From Mesorhizobium sp. M00.F.Ca.ET.216.01.1.1 (lineage in GTDB: Bacteria > Pseudomonadota > Alphaproteobacteria > Rhizobiales > Rhizobiaceae): DNA of 64,000 bases. The notes below the pieces were generated by a model, which made no database searches, was not told the origin of the DNA, and was given only the letters and a program-made list of their open reading frames with translations. Every line of letters begins with the position of its first letter. The first letter of the stretch is position 1. This document shows, piece after piece, positions 8,217 to 16,551 of this stretch. The position numbers were made by a program, and so were the translations under genes. The DNA lies in contig NZ_SADR02000008.1 of assembly GCF_004010325.2 (NCBI RefSeq), forward strand, positions 62,001 through 126,000. The letters run 5' to 3'.

Positions 8217-8811
8217 TGATTGGCCGTCCGCTTCAGGTGAGAGCACTCGCCGGCGCGACGCTCGGCGTGATAGCAGCCCTGGCCTTCGTGCCGCCACTGT
8301 GGTCGCAAACCAAGGGCGACAGTACGTCCTCGGCCGACGCCTTCGACACGATTGCCCGCGTCATGGCCAGCCCTCGCTGTCAGAATTGCCACACCCTGAC
8401 GGACTTTCCGCGCCAGGGCGACGACCGGCATCGACACATGTTCCATGTGAAGCGTGGACCCGCGGATGATGGTGCGGCCGGCCTGCCCTGTTCCACCTGT
8501 CACGGACGATCGAACAACGCAGCCAGCGGCGTCCCCGGCGCCAACGACGAGTGCAGCTCGCGCCCCTCACCATGGGTTGGGACGGCCTTTCCCAACATGA
8601 GCTTTGCGAACACCTGAAGGATCCACAACACAACGGAAACCGCAATGGCGGTCAGGTCATCGATCATCTCAGATCGGCCCTCGTCAGATGGGCCTGGTCG
8701 CCAGGCGTCGACCGGACCGGGAAGACACGAACGACCCCGCCCGTCCCCTATGAGGAATTCACGAAGGATGCCGAAAGCTGGATGAGGAGCGGAGCCGCAT
8801 GTCCGAAATAG
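8216..8811 (+). pseudogene. Di-haem cytochrome c, frameshifted
   Basis: The reading frame from the ATG at 8216 gives a membrane-anchor/signal segment (residues ~9-28) and two haem sites, CQNCH and CSTCH. It then drifts out of frame and stops at 8617. A second frame (about 8551-8811) carries the rest of the family: LAPLTMGWDGLSQHELC, DPQHNGNR, then PYEEFTKDAESWMRSGAACP. Restoring one G in the TG at 8552-8553 joins them as ...ANDEWQLAPLTMGW..., a product of about 198 residues. Cytochromes of this type accept electrons from IorAB-like hydroxylases. Either a one-base deletion disabled the gene or the base is a sequencing error. The truncated product keeps both haems. The 3' end overlaps the next gene by 13 bp. 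Confidence 0.8.
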
Positions 8812-9884
8812 TCGAAGCTCAGGACTTGTCGGATCGCGGCGCACCGAGCAAAGGCGGCGCTGATCGAGGCCGCCGCCACTTCCTGCAATGTGTGGCCGCA
8901 GCGACGGTCGCGCAGGCCGGGTTTTGCGGCTGCGGACTTCATCCGGCGCTCGCGGCCGGCGGCACCATCGCGGCGTCCGGCACGGGCCCTCTGGTCGATC
9001 CCGGCAAGGGCTACCTCGTCCAGCAGATTGGCGACGGGCTCTATTGGGTTACGGACGGTGCGTACAGCACAATGTTCATGGTCTCGTCGGCCGGGGTGGT
9101 TGCCTGCGATGCGCCACCCACGCTTGGGGAGAACTACTTCAAGGCCATCGCTGAAGTCACAGACAAGCCGGTGACGCATCTGGTCTACAGTCACGAACAT
9201 GTCGACCATATTGCCGGCGCGCATCTGTTCGCAAAGGACGTCACGATCGTCGCCCACGCCCGGACGGCCGAACTGCTTGCTTCGCGGAAAGACCCGCGAC
9301 GTCCGGCCCCAACCGTAACCTTCGACACGACCTACACGCTCGAACAGGGAAATCAGCGCCTCGAACTAGCGTATAAGGGCATCAACCATTCGATCGACAA
9401 CATCTTCATCTTCGCGCCTCGCCAAGGGACCCTCATGTTTATCGACGTCGTCTATCCTGGCTGGATGCCCTATAAGAATCTCGGCGTTGCCATCGACATT
9501 CCGGGCTTTGTCGGGGCGCATCGCAAGGTTCTTGCCTACGATTTCGAGACGCTTGTCGCCGGCCACGTCAGCCGCCCCGGCAACCGCCAGGATGTCGAGA
9601 CGCAGGCCGAACTGGTAAAGGACCTCGTCAACGCGGCGGAACAGGCCTATGCGAGCCTATCTTTCCCCGCCTTCCTAAGGCAGCATCCGCCGAGGCTCGC
9701 CGGTACAACGGCCTGGGACCTCCATCAGGATTATGAGCAGACCCTGGTCTCCCAGATGCATGATGGGCTTCTGCCGAAATGGCGCGACAGGCTCGCCGGG
9801 ACCGAAACCTACCTGCGCGACAACTGTTGGGCGATGCTCGAAACTTTCGTCGTCCAGGGAAAGCCTGATATCTCGGGGCTGTAG
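8799..9884 (+). CDS. Tat-type MBL-fold metallo-hydrolase
   Basis: A 361-residue metallo-beta-lactamase-fold protein. The metal motif is SHEHVDHIAG (HxHxDH), and later ligand regions appear around INHSIDN, IDVVYPG and AGHVSR. The N-terminal segment GRRHFLQCVAAATVAQAG looks like a Tat signal, so it probably acts in the periplasm beside the exported hydroxylase. It starts inside the end of the cytochrome gene and is the last gene of the operon. The substrate is unknown. It may open or hydrolyse the product of the hydroxylase. Confidence 0.82.
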   Translation: MSEIVEAQDLSDRGAPSKGGADRGRRHFLQCVAAATVAQAGFCGCGLHPALAAGGTIAASGTGPLVDPGKGYLVQQIGDGLYWVTDGAYSTMFMVSSAGVVACDAPPTLGENYFKAIAEVTDKPVTHLVYSHEHVDHIAGAHLFAKDVTIVAHARTAELLASRKDPRRPAPTVTFDTTYTLEQGNQRLELAYKGINHSIDNIFIFAPRQGTLMFIDVVYPGWMPYKNLGVAIDIPGFVGAHRKVLAYDFETLVAGHVSRPGNRQDVETQAELVKDLVNAAEQAYASLSFPAFLRQHPPRLAGTTAWDLHQDYEQTLVSQMHDGLLPKWRDRLAGTETYLRDNCWAMLETFVVQGKPDISGL

Positions 9885-10031
9885 CGCATTACCGCTCATG
9901 GGCTCGATATCCGCGCATCGACGTCTTTGCCTTCGCTATGAACCTTGCTGATCAGCACCGAGAGCCAGTTGACCTGACACGGTGTGTGGGAGAATTGTGC
10001 TTCGCGCAAATTGCCGACGAGCACCGCTGCC

Positions 10032-11003
10032 ATGAACCCGCATGATCCATCGAAACCCAGCGAAGCCCCCCTCACCTTTGCCGTGCTGGTCTTTCCCGGC
10101 TTTCCGATGATGGCGTTCAGCTCGGTGATTGAGCCGCTGCGTGCGGCCAACGTGCTGGCGAAGAGAGGATGCTACCGCTGGGTGATCGTCGGCGCTGGCA
10201 AGGGTCCGGTCGAGGCCTCGAATGGCGTCGTCATTCAGCCCGGCTTTTCGGTGGACGAGGCGCCGAAGGTCGATCGCATCGTCGTCTGCTCGGGCGGCAA
10301 TGCCGACCAAATCGTGGCCGGCGACGCGGTGAGCTGGATCCGCAAGAGCCTGCGCAACGGCGCCCATATCGGCGCGGTCGCGGATGCCGCCTTCTTCCTG
10401 GCGCGAGCCGGCCTGCTCGACGGCCATGCCTGTACCCTGCACTGGACAAGCCAGGCGGCGTTCACCGAGGCTTTCCCGGACATCGAGCTCAGGCGCGATC
10501 TCTACGTCATCGACCGCAAGCGTTTCACCTCGGCCGGCGGCGTCGGCAGCCTCGACATGATGCTGGAGATAATCACCAACGACTATGGCGCCGAGCTGGC
10601 GGCCGGCGTCGCTGAGTGGTTCGTGCACAGCCCGCTGCGCTCGAGCGTCGACCGCAAGCTGATGCCGCTCAGGCTGCGCACCGGCGTGCAGAACGAGCTG
10701 GTGCTGTCGGCCATCGCCATCATGGAGGATGCGGTGGAGGAGCGGCTCGGCATGACCGAACTGGCGGAAAAACTCGGCGTCTCCTCCGACAAGCTCGAAC
10801 GCAATTTTCGCTCCGAGCTCAGCATCTCGCCCAACGGCTACTACCGGCGCCTGCGGCTGAAGCGCGCCGCCGACCTCTTGGCGCATTCGACGCTGATGGT
10901 GCGCGACGTGGCGCTGGCCTGCGGCTTCGCCTCGATGTCGAGCTTTGCCCGCGCCTTCCGCGAGGAGCACGGCCACGCGCCGAAGCTGATGAGGCGGCAT
11001 TAG
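10032..11003 (+). CDS. GlxA-family transcriptional regulator (DJ-1/PfpI-AraC)
   Basis: About 323 residues. Residues ~12-190 form a DJ-1/PfpI-like sensor domain (FAVLVFPGFPMMAFSSVIEP; GAVADAAFFLARAGLLDGH). The C-terminal ~100 residues are an AraC double helix-turn-helix (TELAEKLGVSSDKLERNF; VRDVALACGFASMSSFARAF). Relatives such as GbdR, CdhR and SouR control catabolism of betaine, carnitine and sarcosine. The start is the ATG at 10032; a GTG at 9984 is an alternative. It heads the catabolic run that follows on the same strand and is its probable activator. Confidence 0.9.
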   Translation: MNPHDPSKPSEAPLTFAVLVFPGFPMMAFSSVIEPLRAANVLAKRGCYRWVIVGAGKGPVEASNGVVIQPGFSVDEAPKVDRIVVCSGGNADQIVAGDAVSWIRKSLRNGAHIGAVADAAFFLARAGLLDGHACTLHWTSQAAFTEAFPDIELRRDLYVIDRKRFTSAGGVGSLDMMLEIITNDYGAELAAGVAEWFVHSPLRSSVDRKLMPLRLRTGVQNELVLSAIAIMEDAVEERLGMTELAEKLGVSSDKLERNFRSELSISPNGYYRRLRLKRAADLLAHSTLMVRDVALACGFASMSSFARAFREEHGHAPKLMRRH

Positions 11004-11151
11004 CTTCGCGGCGTGGTTGCGATGCAAAACCTTCGATGCCGGCGCGAAGGATCGCTGCAGAACCGCTTTCCAGCGGTATCCGGCACGACATTTGCGGGAT
11101 TCGGAACAGACTTCTTGACATGCTTGGCTCATCTTCCGGGCTTGTTTTTAT

Positions 11152-11196
11152 GCATGTCGTTATCCCAAAACCGCTGCGCACTTTTGGGCGACGTGC
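11152..11196. repeat. Nested palindromic intergenic repeat
   Basis: Outer arms GCATGTCG / CGACGTGC (one G-T pair) enclose inner arms CCCAAAA / TTTTGGG around an 11-base centre. It sits between the regulator and the M24 gene, ending eight bases before that gene's AGGAGG. I recognise the form from short palindromes scattered through Mesorhizobium-type genomes. Only this copy is evident in the window. It would form a hairpin in the mRNA leader. Confidence 0.65.
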
Positions 11197-11211
11197 TTCA
11201 GGAGGCACCCC

Positions 11212-12516
11212 ATGAGCATTGTTGTTTTTGACCCCGACAGCACCGAGGACGTCGACTTCAGGGATCGCATGCGCCACCCGGCCGCAGCAGATCCGGCCGG
11301 CGGCATGTGGCTGTCGGATACCGAGCCGTCCTTCATCGACGCGGATGCGCTGCGCAAAGGCCGGCTGGCCAAGCTGCGCGCCTGGATGCGCGAAGCCGGC
11401 TATGGCGGCGTGGTTTTGTTCGACCCCTACAACCAGCGCTACGCCACCGGCTCGCGCAACATGTTCGGCTATTTCCTGCGCAACTCGACCCGCTATTTCT
11501 TCATCCCGACATCGGGGCCGATCGTGCTGTTCGAATATCCGCAGAGCTACCACGTCTCGATGGTGCTCGACACGATCGACGAGGCGCGTCCGTCCAAGCT
11601 GGTCTGGTCCTCGGTATCTGGTCGCGACGACGAAACCGCGGGTCCCTTCGCCGACGAGATCGCCGAGCTGCTCAAGACGCATGGCGGCGGCTCGATGAAG
11701 CTCGGCCTCGACCGCTGCGGCCATTTGCAAGCGCTGGCGCTGGAAAAGCGCGGCTGCGAGGTCCGGGATTGCCAGGGCGAGATCCTGGCGGTGCGGGCAG
11801 TCAAGACGCCCGAAGAAGTAAAGTGCCTGCAGGTGTCGATGGCCGGCGCGGAAGCCGCCGTCTCGGCGGTGCGCGAGGCGATCAAGCCCGGCGTATCCGA
11901 AAACGACCTGTTCGCCATCATGTACCACGAGGTGATCCGGCAAGGCGGCGAGTTCATCGAAACCCGGCTGCTCACCTCTGGCCAGCGCACCAACCCGTGG
12001 TTCAACGAGGCTAGCGGCCGCAAGATCAGGCCGGGCGAGCTTTTGGCGCTCGATACCGATACGATCGGTTGCTACGGCTATTATTCTGACTTCTCGCGCA
12101 CCTTCCGCTGCGGGCCGGGCAGGCCGACCGACTATCAGAAGTCGCTCTACCGCATGGCGCACGACCAGGTTCAGCACAACATCTCGATCGTGAAGCCGGG
12201 CATGGCGTTTCGCGAAATCGCCGAAAAGGCCTGGAAGATCCCAGACCGCTTCGTCGACCAGCGCTACACCTCGGTGATGCACGGCGTCGGCATGCACGGC
12301 GAGACGCCGTTCATCGCGCACGCCATGGATTACGAGACCTATGGCCGCGACGGTGTCATCGTGCCCGGCATGGTGGTGAGCGTCGAGAGCTACATCGGCG
12401 AGAAAGGCGGGCGCGAAGGCGTCAAGCTGGAGGACGAGATCCTGATCACCGAGACCGGGACGGAGCTTCTGTCGCGTTTTCCCTATGAGGACGATTTTCT
12501 TGACAAGCAGATTTGA
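11212..12516 (+). CDS. M24-family metalloenzyme, DddP-like
   Basis: 434 residues with the creatinase/aminopeptidase P (pita-bread) fold. Predicted metal ligands are D281, D283 and D293 (LDTDTIGCYGYYSD), H357 (MHGVGMHGE), E392 (VESYIGEKGG) and E407 (LEDEILI). These spacings, and segments such as GGEFIETRLLTSGQRTNPWF, match the DMSP lyase DddP as I remember it. DddP's catalytic Asp377, however, corresponds to G363 here. Creatinase, ectoine hydrolase and Xaa-Pro peptidase are other relatives. AGGAGG precedes the ATG. It is followed by a cysteine hydrolase across a short repeated junction. Likely activity: hydrolysis or cleavage of a small amine-type substrate in the cytoplasm. The exact substrate is unknown. 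Confidence 0.85.
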   Translation: MSIVVFDPDSTEDVDFRDRMRHPAAADPAGGMWLSDTEPSFIDADALRKGRLAKLRAWMREAGYGGVVLFDPYNQRYATGSRNMFGYFLRNSTRYFFIPTSGPIVLFEYPQSYHVSMVLDTIDEARPSKLVWSSVSGRDDETAGPFADEIAELLKTHGGGSMKLGLDRCGHLQALALEKRGCEVRDCQGEILAVRAVKTPEEVKCLQVSMAGAEAAVSAVREAIKPGVSENDLFAIMYHEVIRQGGEFIETRLLTSGQRTNPWFNEASGRKIRPGELLALDTDTIGCYGYYSDFSRTFRCGPGRPTDYQKSLYRMAHDQVQHNISIVKPGMAFREIAEKAWKIPDRFVDQRYTSVMHGVGMHGETPFIAHAMDYETYGRDGVIVPGMVVSVESYIGEKGGREGVKLEDEILITETGTELLSRFPYEDDFLDKQI

Positions 12517-12561
12517 ATATTGACAGGCAGATTTGAACTTTTTCGACAGGCGGATTTGAAT
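12502..12561 (+). repeat. Triplicated gene-end repeat
   Basis: Three imperfect copies of a 17-base unit, GACAAGCAGATTTGAAT, GACAGGCAGATTTGAAC and GACAGGCGGATTTGAAT, start at 12502, 12522 and 12545. The first encodes the last residues and stop of the M24 gene (D-K-Q-I-stop). The third supplies the start region of the cysteine hydrolase. This looks like local duplication of the gene end. Confidence 0.75.
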
Positions 12562-13237
12562 GAAGAGCCCGATCTCGATCACGCGCGGCAAGGTGGCGGC
12601 GGCATTCATCGATCTCCAGGAGGAGCATCGCCAGGACAAGCGCTATCTCGTCGAGGGTTTTGGCGACATCCTCGCCAACGTCCAGCGCCTGCAGGCCGCG
12701 GCGCGCCGCAACTACGTGCCGCTCTACCATTGGGCCTATATCGTCGATCTTGCCAAGGCGCGGCCGTTCCATCCGGTCGAGGCCGACGGCAAGTCGGCTT
12801 TCTCCGACAAGGACGATCCACTGACGGCGATCTGTGCGGAAGTGGCGCCGGGGCCGGGCGAGACGATGCTGGTCAAGACCGCAGCCAGCGCCTTCAGTGC
12901 AAGCCCTGCCGTCGACCGGCTCAAGGCTGACGGCATCGAGTGGCTGGTCATTGCCGGCGTGTGGACCGAGGCCTGTATCGATGCCAGCGTCAAGGATGCG
13001 GTGGCGCTCGGCTTTCGCGTCCTGCTGGTCAAGGATGCCTGCGGCAGCGCCAGCACGGCGATGCACCAGACCGGCATCCTCAATCTTGCCAACCGGCTCT
13101 ATGGCGGCGCCGTCACCAATACCCTCGACGCCTGCCGGCTGATATCAGGCGATACGGTCACCGTCTGGCAGGTCGAAGGCTCGGTGCCTTTGCGCTTCAC
13201 CTTTGAAAACGCGGCCCAGCTTTATAGCGAGCTGTAA
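12560..13237 (+). CDS. Isochorismatase-family cysteine hydrolase
   Basis: 225 residues, cytoplasmic. The family triad is visible as D18 (AAFIDLQEEH), K106 (LVKTAASAF) and C139 (GVWTEACIDAS). Relatives include N-carbamoylsarcosine amidohydrolase, nicotinamidase and other amidases. It follows the M24 gene by 43 bp and precedes an alpha/beta hydrolase by 18 bp, so the three are probably one transcript. A creatinase-fold enzyme beside an N-carbamoylsarcosine-amidase-fold enzyme suggests stepwise breakdown of an N-substituted amino acid. The substrate is not established. Confidence 0.85.
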   Translation: MKSPISITRGKVAAAFIDLQEEHRQDKRYLVEGFGDILANVQRLQAAARRNYVPLYHWAYIVDLAKARPFHPVEADGKSAFSDKDDPLTAICAEVAPGPGETMLVKTAASAFSASPAVDRLKADGIEWLVIAGVWTEACIDASVKDAVALGFRVLLVKDACGSASTAMHQTGILNLANRLYGGAVTNTLDACRLISGDTVTVWQVEGSVPLRFTFENAAQLYSEL

Positions 13238-13255
13238 CGCCAGGATCGGATTGCG

Positions 13256-14227
13256 ATGGGCACGATCCGCCAAATTATACAGCGGGGAAAATACGCGACG
13301 CTGCTCGATCCGGCGCTGCGGGACTACATCGACCGCGTCAACGACTGGTATCCCTCTGAAATCATCGACCTGCCGATCGACAAACAGCGGGCGGTCTACG
13401 ACGCGATGTGCCGGGCTTTCCATGAGGGCCATCCGGCCGGCGTCGAGGCCAGCGACAGCACGATTGCCGCCGGCGGCCATGCAATCCCGATCCGACGCTA
13501 TCAGCTGGCGGGCAAGGCGCCGCAAGCGATCGTCGTCTATTATCATGGCGGCGGCTTCGTCCTCGGCGGGCTCGACAGCCATGACGACATCTGCGCCGAG
13601 ATCTGCGCCGGCACCGGCTTTGCACTACTGTCCGCCGACTACCGGCTGGCGCCGGAATATCCGCACCCTGCAGCGTTCGATGACGCGCTGGCCGTGTTCG
13701 AATGGGCGGCGCAGACAAGCGATCTGCCGATCGTGCTCTGCGGCGAGAGCGCTGGTGGCAACCTTGCCGCCGCCGTTGCGCAAGCGACGCGTCACCACCC
13801 TCGCCGCGCCGTCGGCCAGGTGCTGATCTATCCCGACCTCGGCGGCGACGGCGGTTCCCACATGGAGCACGCCGAAGCGCCTTTGCTGACGCAGCGAGAT
13901 GTCGAATTCTATCGCAAAATCAGGTCGGGCCCGGCGCAATCGCATGACGACCCGACGTTTTCGCCGCTCGGCGACACCGATTTCTCCGGCCTGCCGCCGA
14001 CATTCATCATCACCGCCGAGTGCGATCCGCTGTCGTCGGACGGCGAGGCCTATCGCGACCGCATCATCGCCGCCGGTGGTCATGCCCGGTGGCACGAGGA
14101 GCCGCGCCTGGTGCACAGTTTCCTGCGTGCCCGCAAAACCGTGGCGCGCGCCGGCGAGGCTTTTGTGCGCATCCTGACTGCGATCGCCTCGGTCGTCACG
14201 CTCGGCAAGGATGAGCGCGTCGATTGA
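13256..14227 (+). CDS. Alpha/beta hydrolase (hormone-sensitive lipase family)
   Basis: 323 residues. The oxyanion motif HGGG is at 97-100, the nucleophile elbow GESAGG is centred on S165, and the acid and His regions are [11 protein letters not shown] and RLVHSFL. The family hydrolyses esters or amides of small acyl compounds. AGGA lies upstream of the ATG. It belongs to the GlxA-regulated run and may cleave an ester or amide form of the same substrate. There is no signal peptide. Confidence 0.88.
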   Translation: MGTIRQIIQRGKYATLLDPALRDYIDRVNDWYPSEIIDLPIDKQRAVYDAMCRAFHEGHPAGVEASDSTIAAGGHAIPIRRYQLAGKAPQAIVVYYHGGGFVLGGLDSHDDICAEICAGTGFALLSADYRLAPEYPHPAAFDDALAVFEWAAQTSDLPIVLCGESAGGNLAAAVAQATRHHPRRAVGQVLIYPDLGGDGGSHMEHAEAPLLTQRDVEFYRKIRSGPAQSHDDPTFSPLGDTDFSGLPPTFIITAECDPLSSDGEAYRDRIIAAGGHARWHEEPRLVHSFLRARKTVARAGEAFVRILTAIASVVTLGKDERVD

Positions 14228-14417
14228 AGGTGCTTGGCCGTTCTCTGGGCGTCGCGCCAGCCGCACCCGCGCTGCGGAGCAGCGCACAAGAACTGCGGAA
14301 ACACGAACATTTCGCCGGGAAGGCCGGCACTATCATCCGGTGTGGCCAAGAGTGCCCCGGCGAAACGCGTCCGCCCCCACGACGCGATCGGCCGGCGCCC
14401 GCAAGGAGAGATCGACG

Positions 14418-16058
14418 ATGAAGTTCATGCTGACCAAGAGAGAATTGCATCCGCAGGCCGAGCCCGTCGCCATCGGGTTCAAGAAGGGCCAGATGAACCG
14501 GCGCGAATATCTCGCCACCATGGCCGCGCTCGGCGTCAGTGCCGCCGGCGCGCTGGCGCTCGGCGGCCTTGCGCCCTCCCCGGCCAGAGCCGACGAACCC
14601 AAGCGCGGCGGCGTCTTGCGCGTCGCCATGAACGTCAAGGGCTGGAAGGATCCGCGCACCTTCGACGGCGTCGAAATGTCCAACGTGGCGCGCCAGTGCA
14701 ACGAATATCTGGTTCGCTGGAACCGCGATTTCACCTTCGAGCCATGGCTGCTCGAAAGCTGGGAGACCAGCGACGACGCCCGCGTGCTGACGCTGCATGT
14801 CCGCAAGGGCATCACCTGGTCGAACGGCGACACCTTCAACGCCGACGACGTCATCCACAATCTGACGCGCTGGTGCGACGCCGGCGTTGCCGGCAATTCG
14901 GTCGCCGCGCGCATGGGCGCGCTGATCAATGCCGACACCAAGAAACCGGTCGACGGCGGCATCGAGCGTGTCGACGATTTCACCGTGCGGCTCAATTTGC
15001 CGAAGCCCGACATTTCGCTGATTGCCGGCATGGCCGACTACCCGGCGCTGATCATGCATCGCAGCTATGATGGCGACGGCGACCCGATGAAGGCTCTGGC
15101 GATCACCACCGGACCATGCGAGCTGGTCAAATGGGACGCCGAAGTCGGCGCCGAGGTGCGCCGCAAGGACAAGCCGTGGTGGAAGGGCGACTTCTACCTC
15201 GACGGCATCAAATGGGTCGACTACGGCTCCGATCCCAACGCGATGCTGTCGGCTTTTGAATCGGGCGAGATCGACACCGATCACGAAACCGCCGCCGACA
15301 CGGTTTCGGAAACGGACGCGATGGGCCTCGGCAATTCCGAGATTGCCACCGGCTCGACGATCGTGGCGCGTTTCAACATCGGCAATCCGCCCTATGACGA
15401 CATCAAGGTGCGGCGCGCGGCGCAACTCGCCGTCGACAACGCTGCTGTGCTGAAGATCGGCATGGACAACCGCGGCAAGCCTGCCGAGAACCACCATGTC
15501 GGCCCGATGCATCCCGAATATGCCGATATCGGCCCGGCCGTCCGCAAGGTCGACGAAGCCAAGGCGCTGCTTGCCGAAGCTGGAAAGGCCGACCACGAAT
15601 ACGATCTGATTTCCGTCGACGTCGACTGGCAGAAGAGCACCGCCGACGCAATTGCCGCGCAGATGCGCGAGGCCGGGCTGAAGATCAAGCGCACCGTGCT
15701 GCCGGCGGCGACGTTCTGGAACGACTGGAGCAAATACCCGTTCTCCTGCACCGAATGGCTCGGCCGGCCGCTGGGCGTGCAGGTGCTGGCGCTCGCCTAT
15801 AAATCAGGCGCGGCGTGGAACGAGAGCGCCTACGCCAATCCGGAGTTCGACAGTCTGCTCGACAAAGCGCTGGCGACGCCGGACGCCGGCGCCCGCAAGG
15901 AGATCATGGCCAAGATCGAGCAGAATTTGCGCGATGCCGGCATCATCATCCAGCCTTACTGGCGTTCGGTCTACCGGACATACCGCAAAGGCGTGCATGG
16001 CTGCGAGCAGCACCAGGCGCTGGAGCAGCATTTCGAGAAGGTCTGGCTGGAAGCCTGA
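14418..16058 (+). CDS. Peptide/amine ABC transporter substrate-binding protein
   Basis: 546 residues, solute-binding protein family 5 (DppA/OppA class). AAGGAGAG precedes the ATG at 14418. A twin-arginine-like signal follows a 25-residue leader ([14 protein letters not shown], then ...SPARA). Family features include [19 protein letters not shown] and [18 protein letters not shown]. No permease or ATPase gene lies nearby, so the rest of the transporter is encoded elsewhere. It is clearly paralogous to the protein at 62159-63808; both share [16 protein letters not shown] and NPEFD segments near the C-terminus. That pairing suggests related ligands. Confidence 0.92.
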   Translation: MKFMLTKRELHPQAEPVAIGFKKGQMNRREYLATMAALGVSAAGALALGGLAPSPARADEPKRGGVLRVAMNVKGWKDPRTFDGVEMSNVARQCNEYLVRWNRDFTFEPWLLESWETSDDARVLTLHVRKGITWSNGDTFNADDVIHNLTRWCDAGVAGNSVAARMGALINADTKKPVDGGIERVDDFTVRLNLPKPDISLIAGMADYPALIMHRSYDGDGDPMKALAITTGPCELVKWDAEVGAEVRRKDKPWWKGDFYLDGIKWVDYGSDPNAMLSAFESGEIDTDHETAADTVSETDAMGLGNSEIATGSTIVARFNIGNPPYDDIKVRRAAQLAVDNAAVLKIGMDNRGKPAENHHVGPMHPEYADIGPAVRKVDEAKALLAEAGKADHEYDLISVDVDWQKSTADAIAAQMREAGLKIKRTVLPAATFWNDWSKYPFSCTEWLGRPLGVQVLALAYKSGAAWNESAYANPEFDSLLDKALATPDAGARKEIMAKIEQNLRDAGIIIQPYWRSVYRTYRKGVHGCEQHQALEQHFEKVWLEA

Positions 16059-16551
16059 GCCTGCCTACTACGCCGCGGGTGCCGTGGCCGGCATTGCTGC
16101 ACGAAGCGGCATGCCGAACAGGTCGCGGCTCGTCGGGGTCGGCCTGACGGAAGATGGCCGCGACCGCTCGCTGGACCACAAGCTGACGCCGATCCATATT
16201 GCGCCTAGCCGGCCGGAAGGCCTGCCGGTGCCGTCGCTGGCGCGGGTCGGCGACGAGATTATGCTGCAGAAGACGTCGTCGGGCGTGTTCAACTCGACCA
16301 ACATCGACTATGTGCTGAAGAACCTCGGCGTGCGTTATCTTGTCGTTGCCGGCATCATGACCGACCAGTGCGTCGACATGGCGGTGAGTGACGCCGCCGA
16401 TCGCGGCTATCTGGTGACCTGCGTGTCGGACGCCTGCGCCGCCGCCACGCAGGAGCGTCATGACGGCGCGCTCAAGACCTTTGGCGGCTATTGCTGGCTT
16501 GCCGACACAGCCACCGTCGCCGCCCGCTTCGACATTCTGGGAAATGCCTGA
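16059..16551 (+). pseudogene. Isochorismatase-family hydrolase, 5'-truncated
   Basis: The frame encodes the C-terminal two thirds of an isochorismatase-type hydrolase (TEDGRDRSLDHKL; LQKTSSGVFNSTNIDYVL; GIMTDQCVDMAV; DACAAATQERH). Lys and Cys of the triad are present. The N-terminal strand with the catalytic Asp, roughly 80 residues, is missing. The frame is cut by the preceding gene's stop, and no other frame supplies the missing part. An internal ATG at 16111 could start a short protein. Its TGA overlaps the next ATG (16549-16553). Probably a decayed gene, unless the truncated protein has a new role. Confidence 0.72.

Noticed and set aside
11212..12516. Annotation as DMSP lyase DddP
   Set aside because: Metal ligands agree, but the catalytic Asp position is Gly, so the lyase activity cannot be claimed.
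10819..12639. 606-codon minus-strand frame across the M24 gene
   Set aside because: It crosses intergenic repeats and two real genes and lacks any family match.
16491..16550. Longer start for the glutamine-synthetase-like gene
   Set aside because: The extra 20 residues overlap the upstream frame and are Arg/His-rich; the TGATG junction at 16549-16553 fits better.
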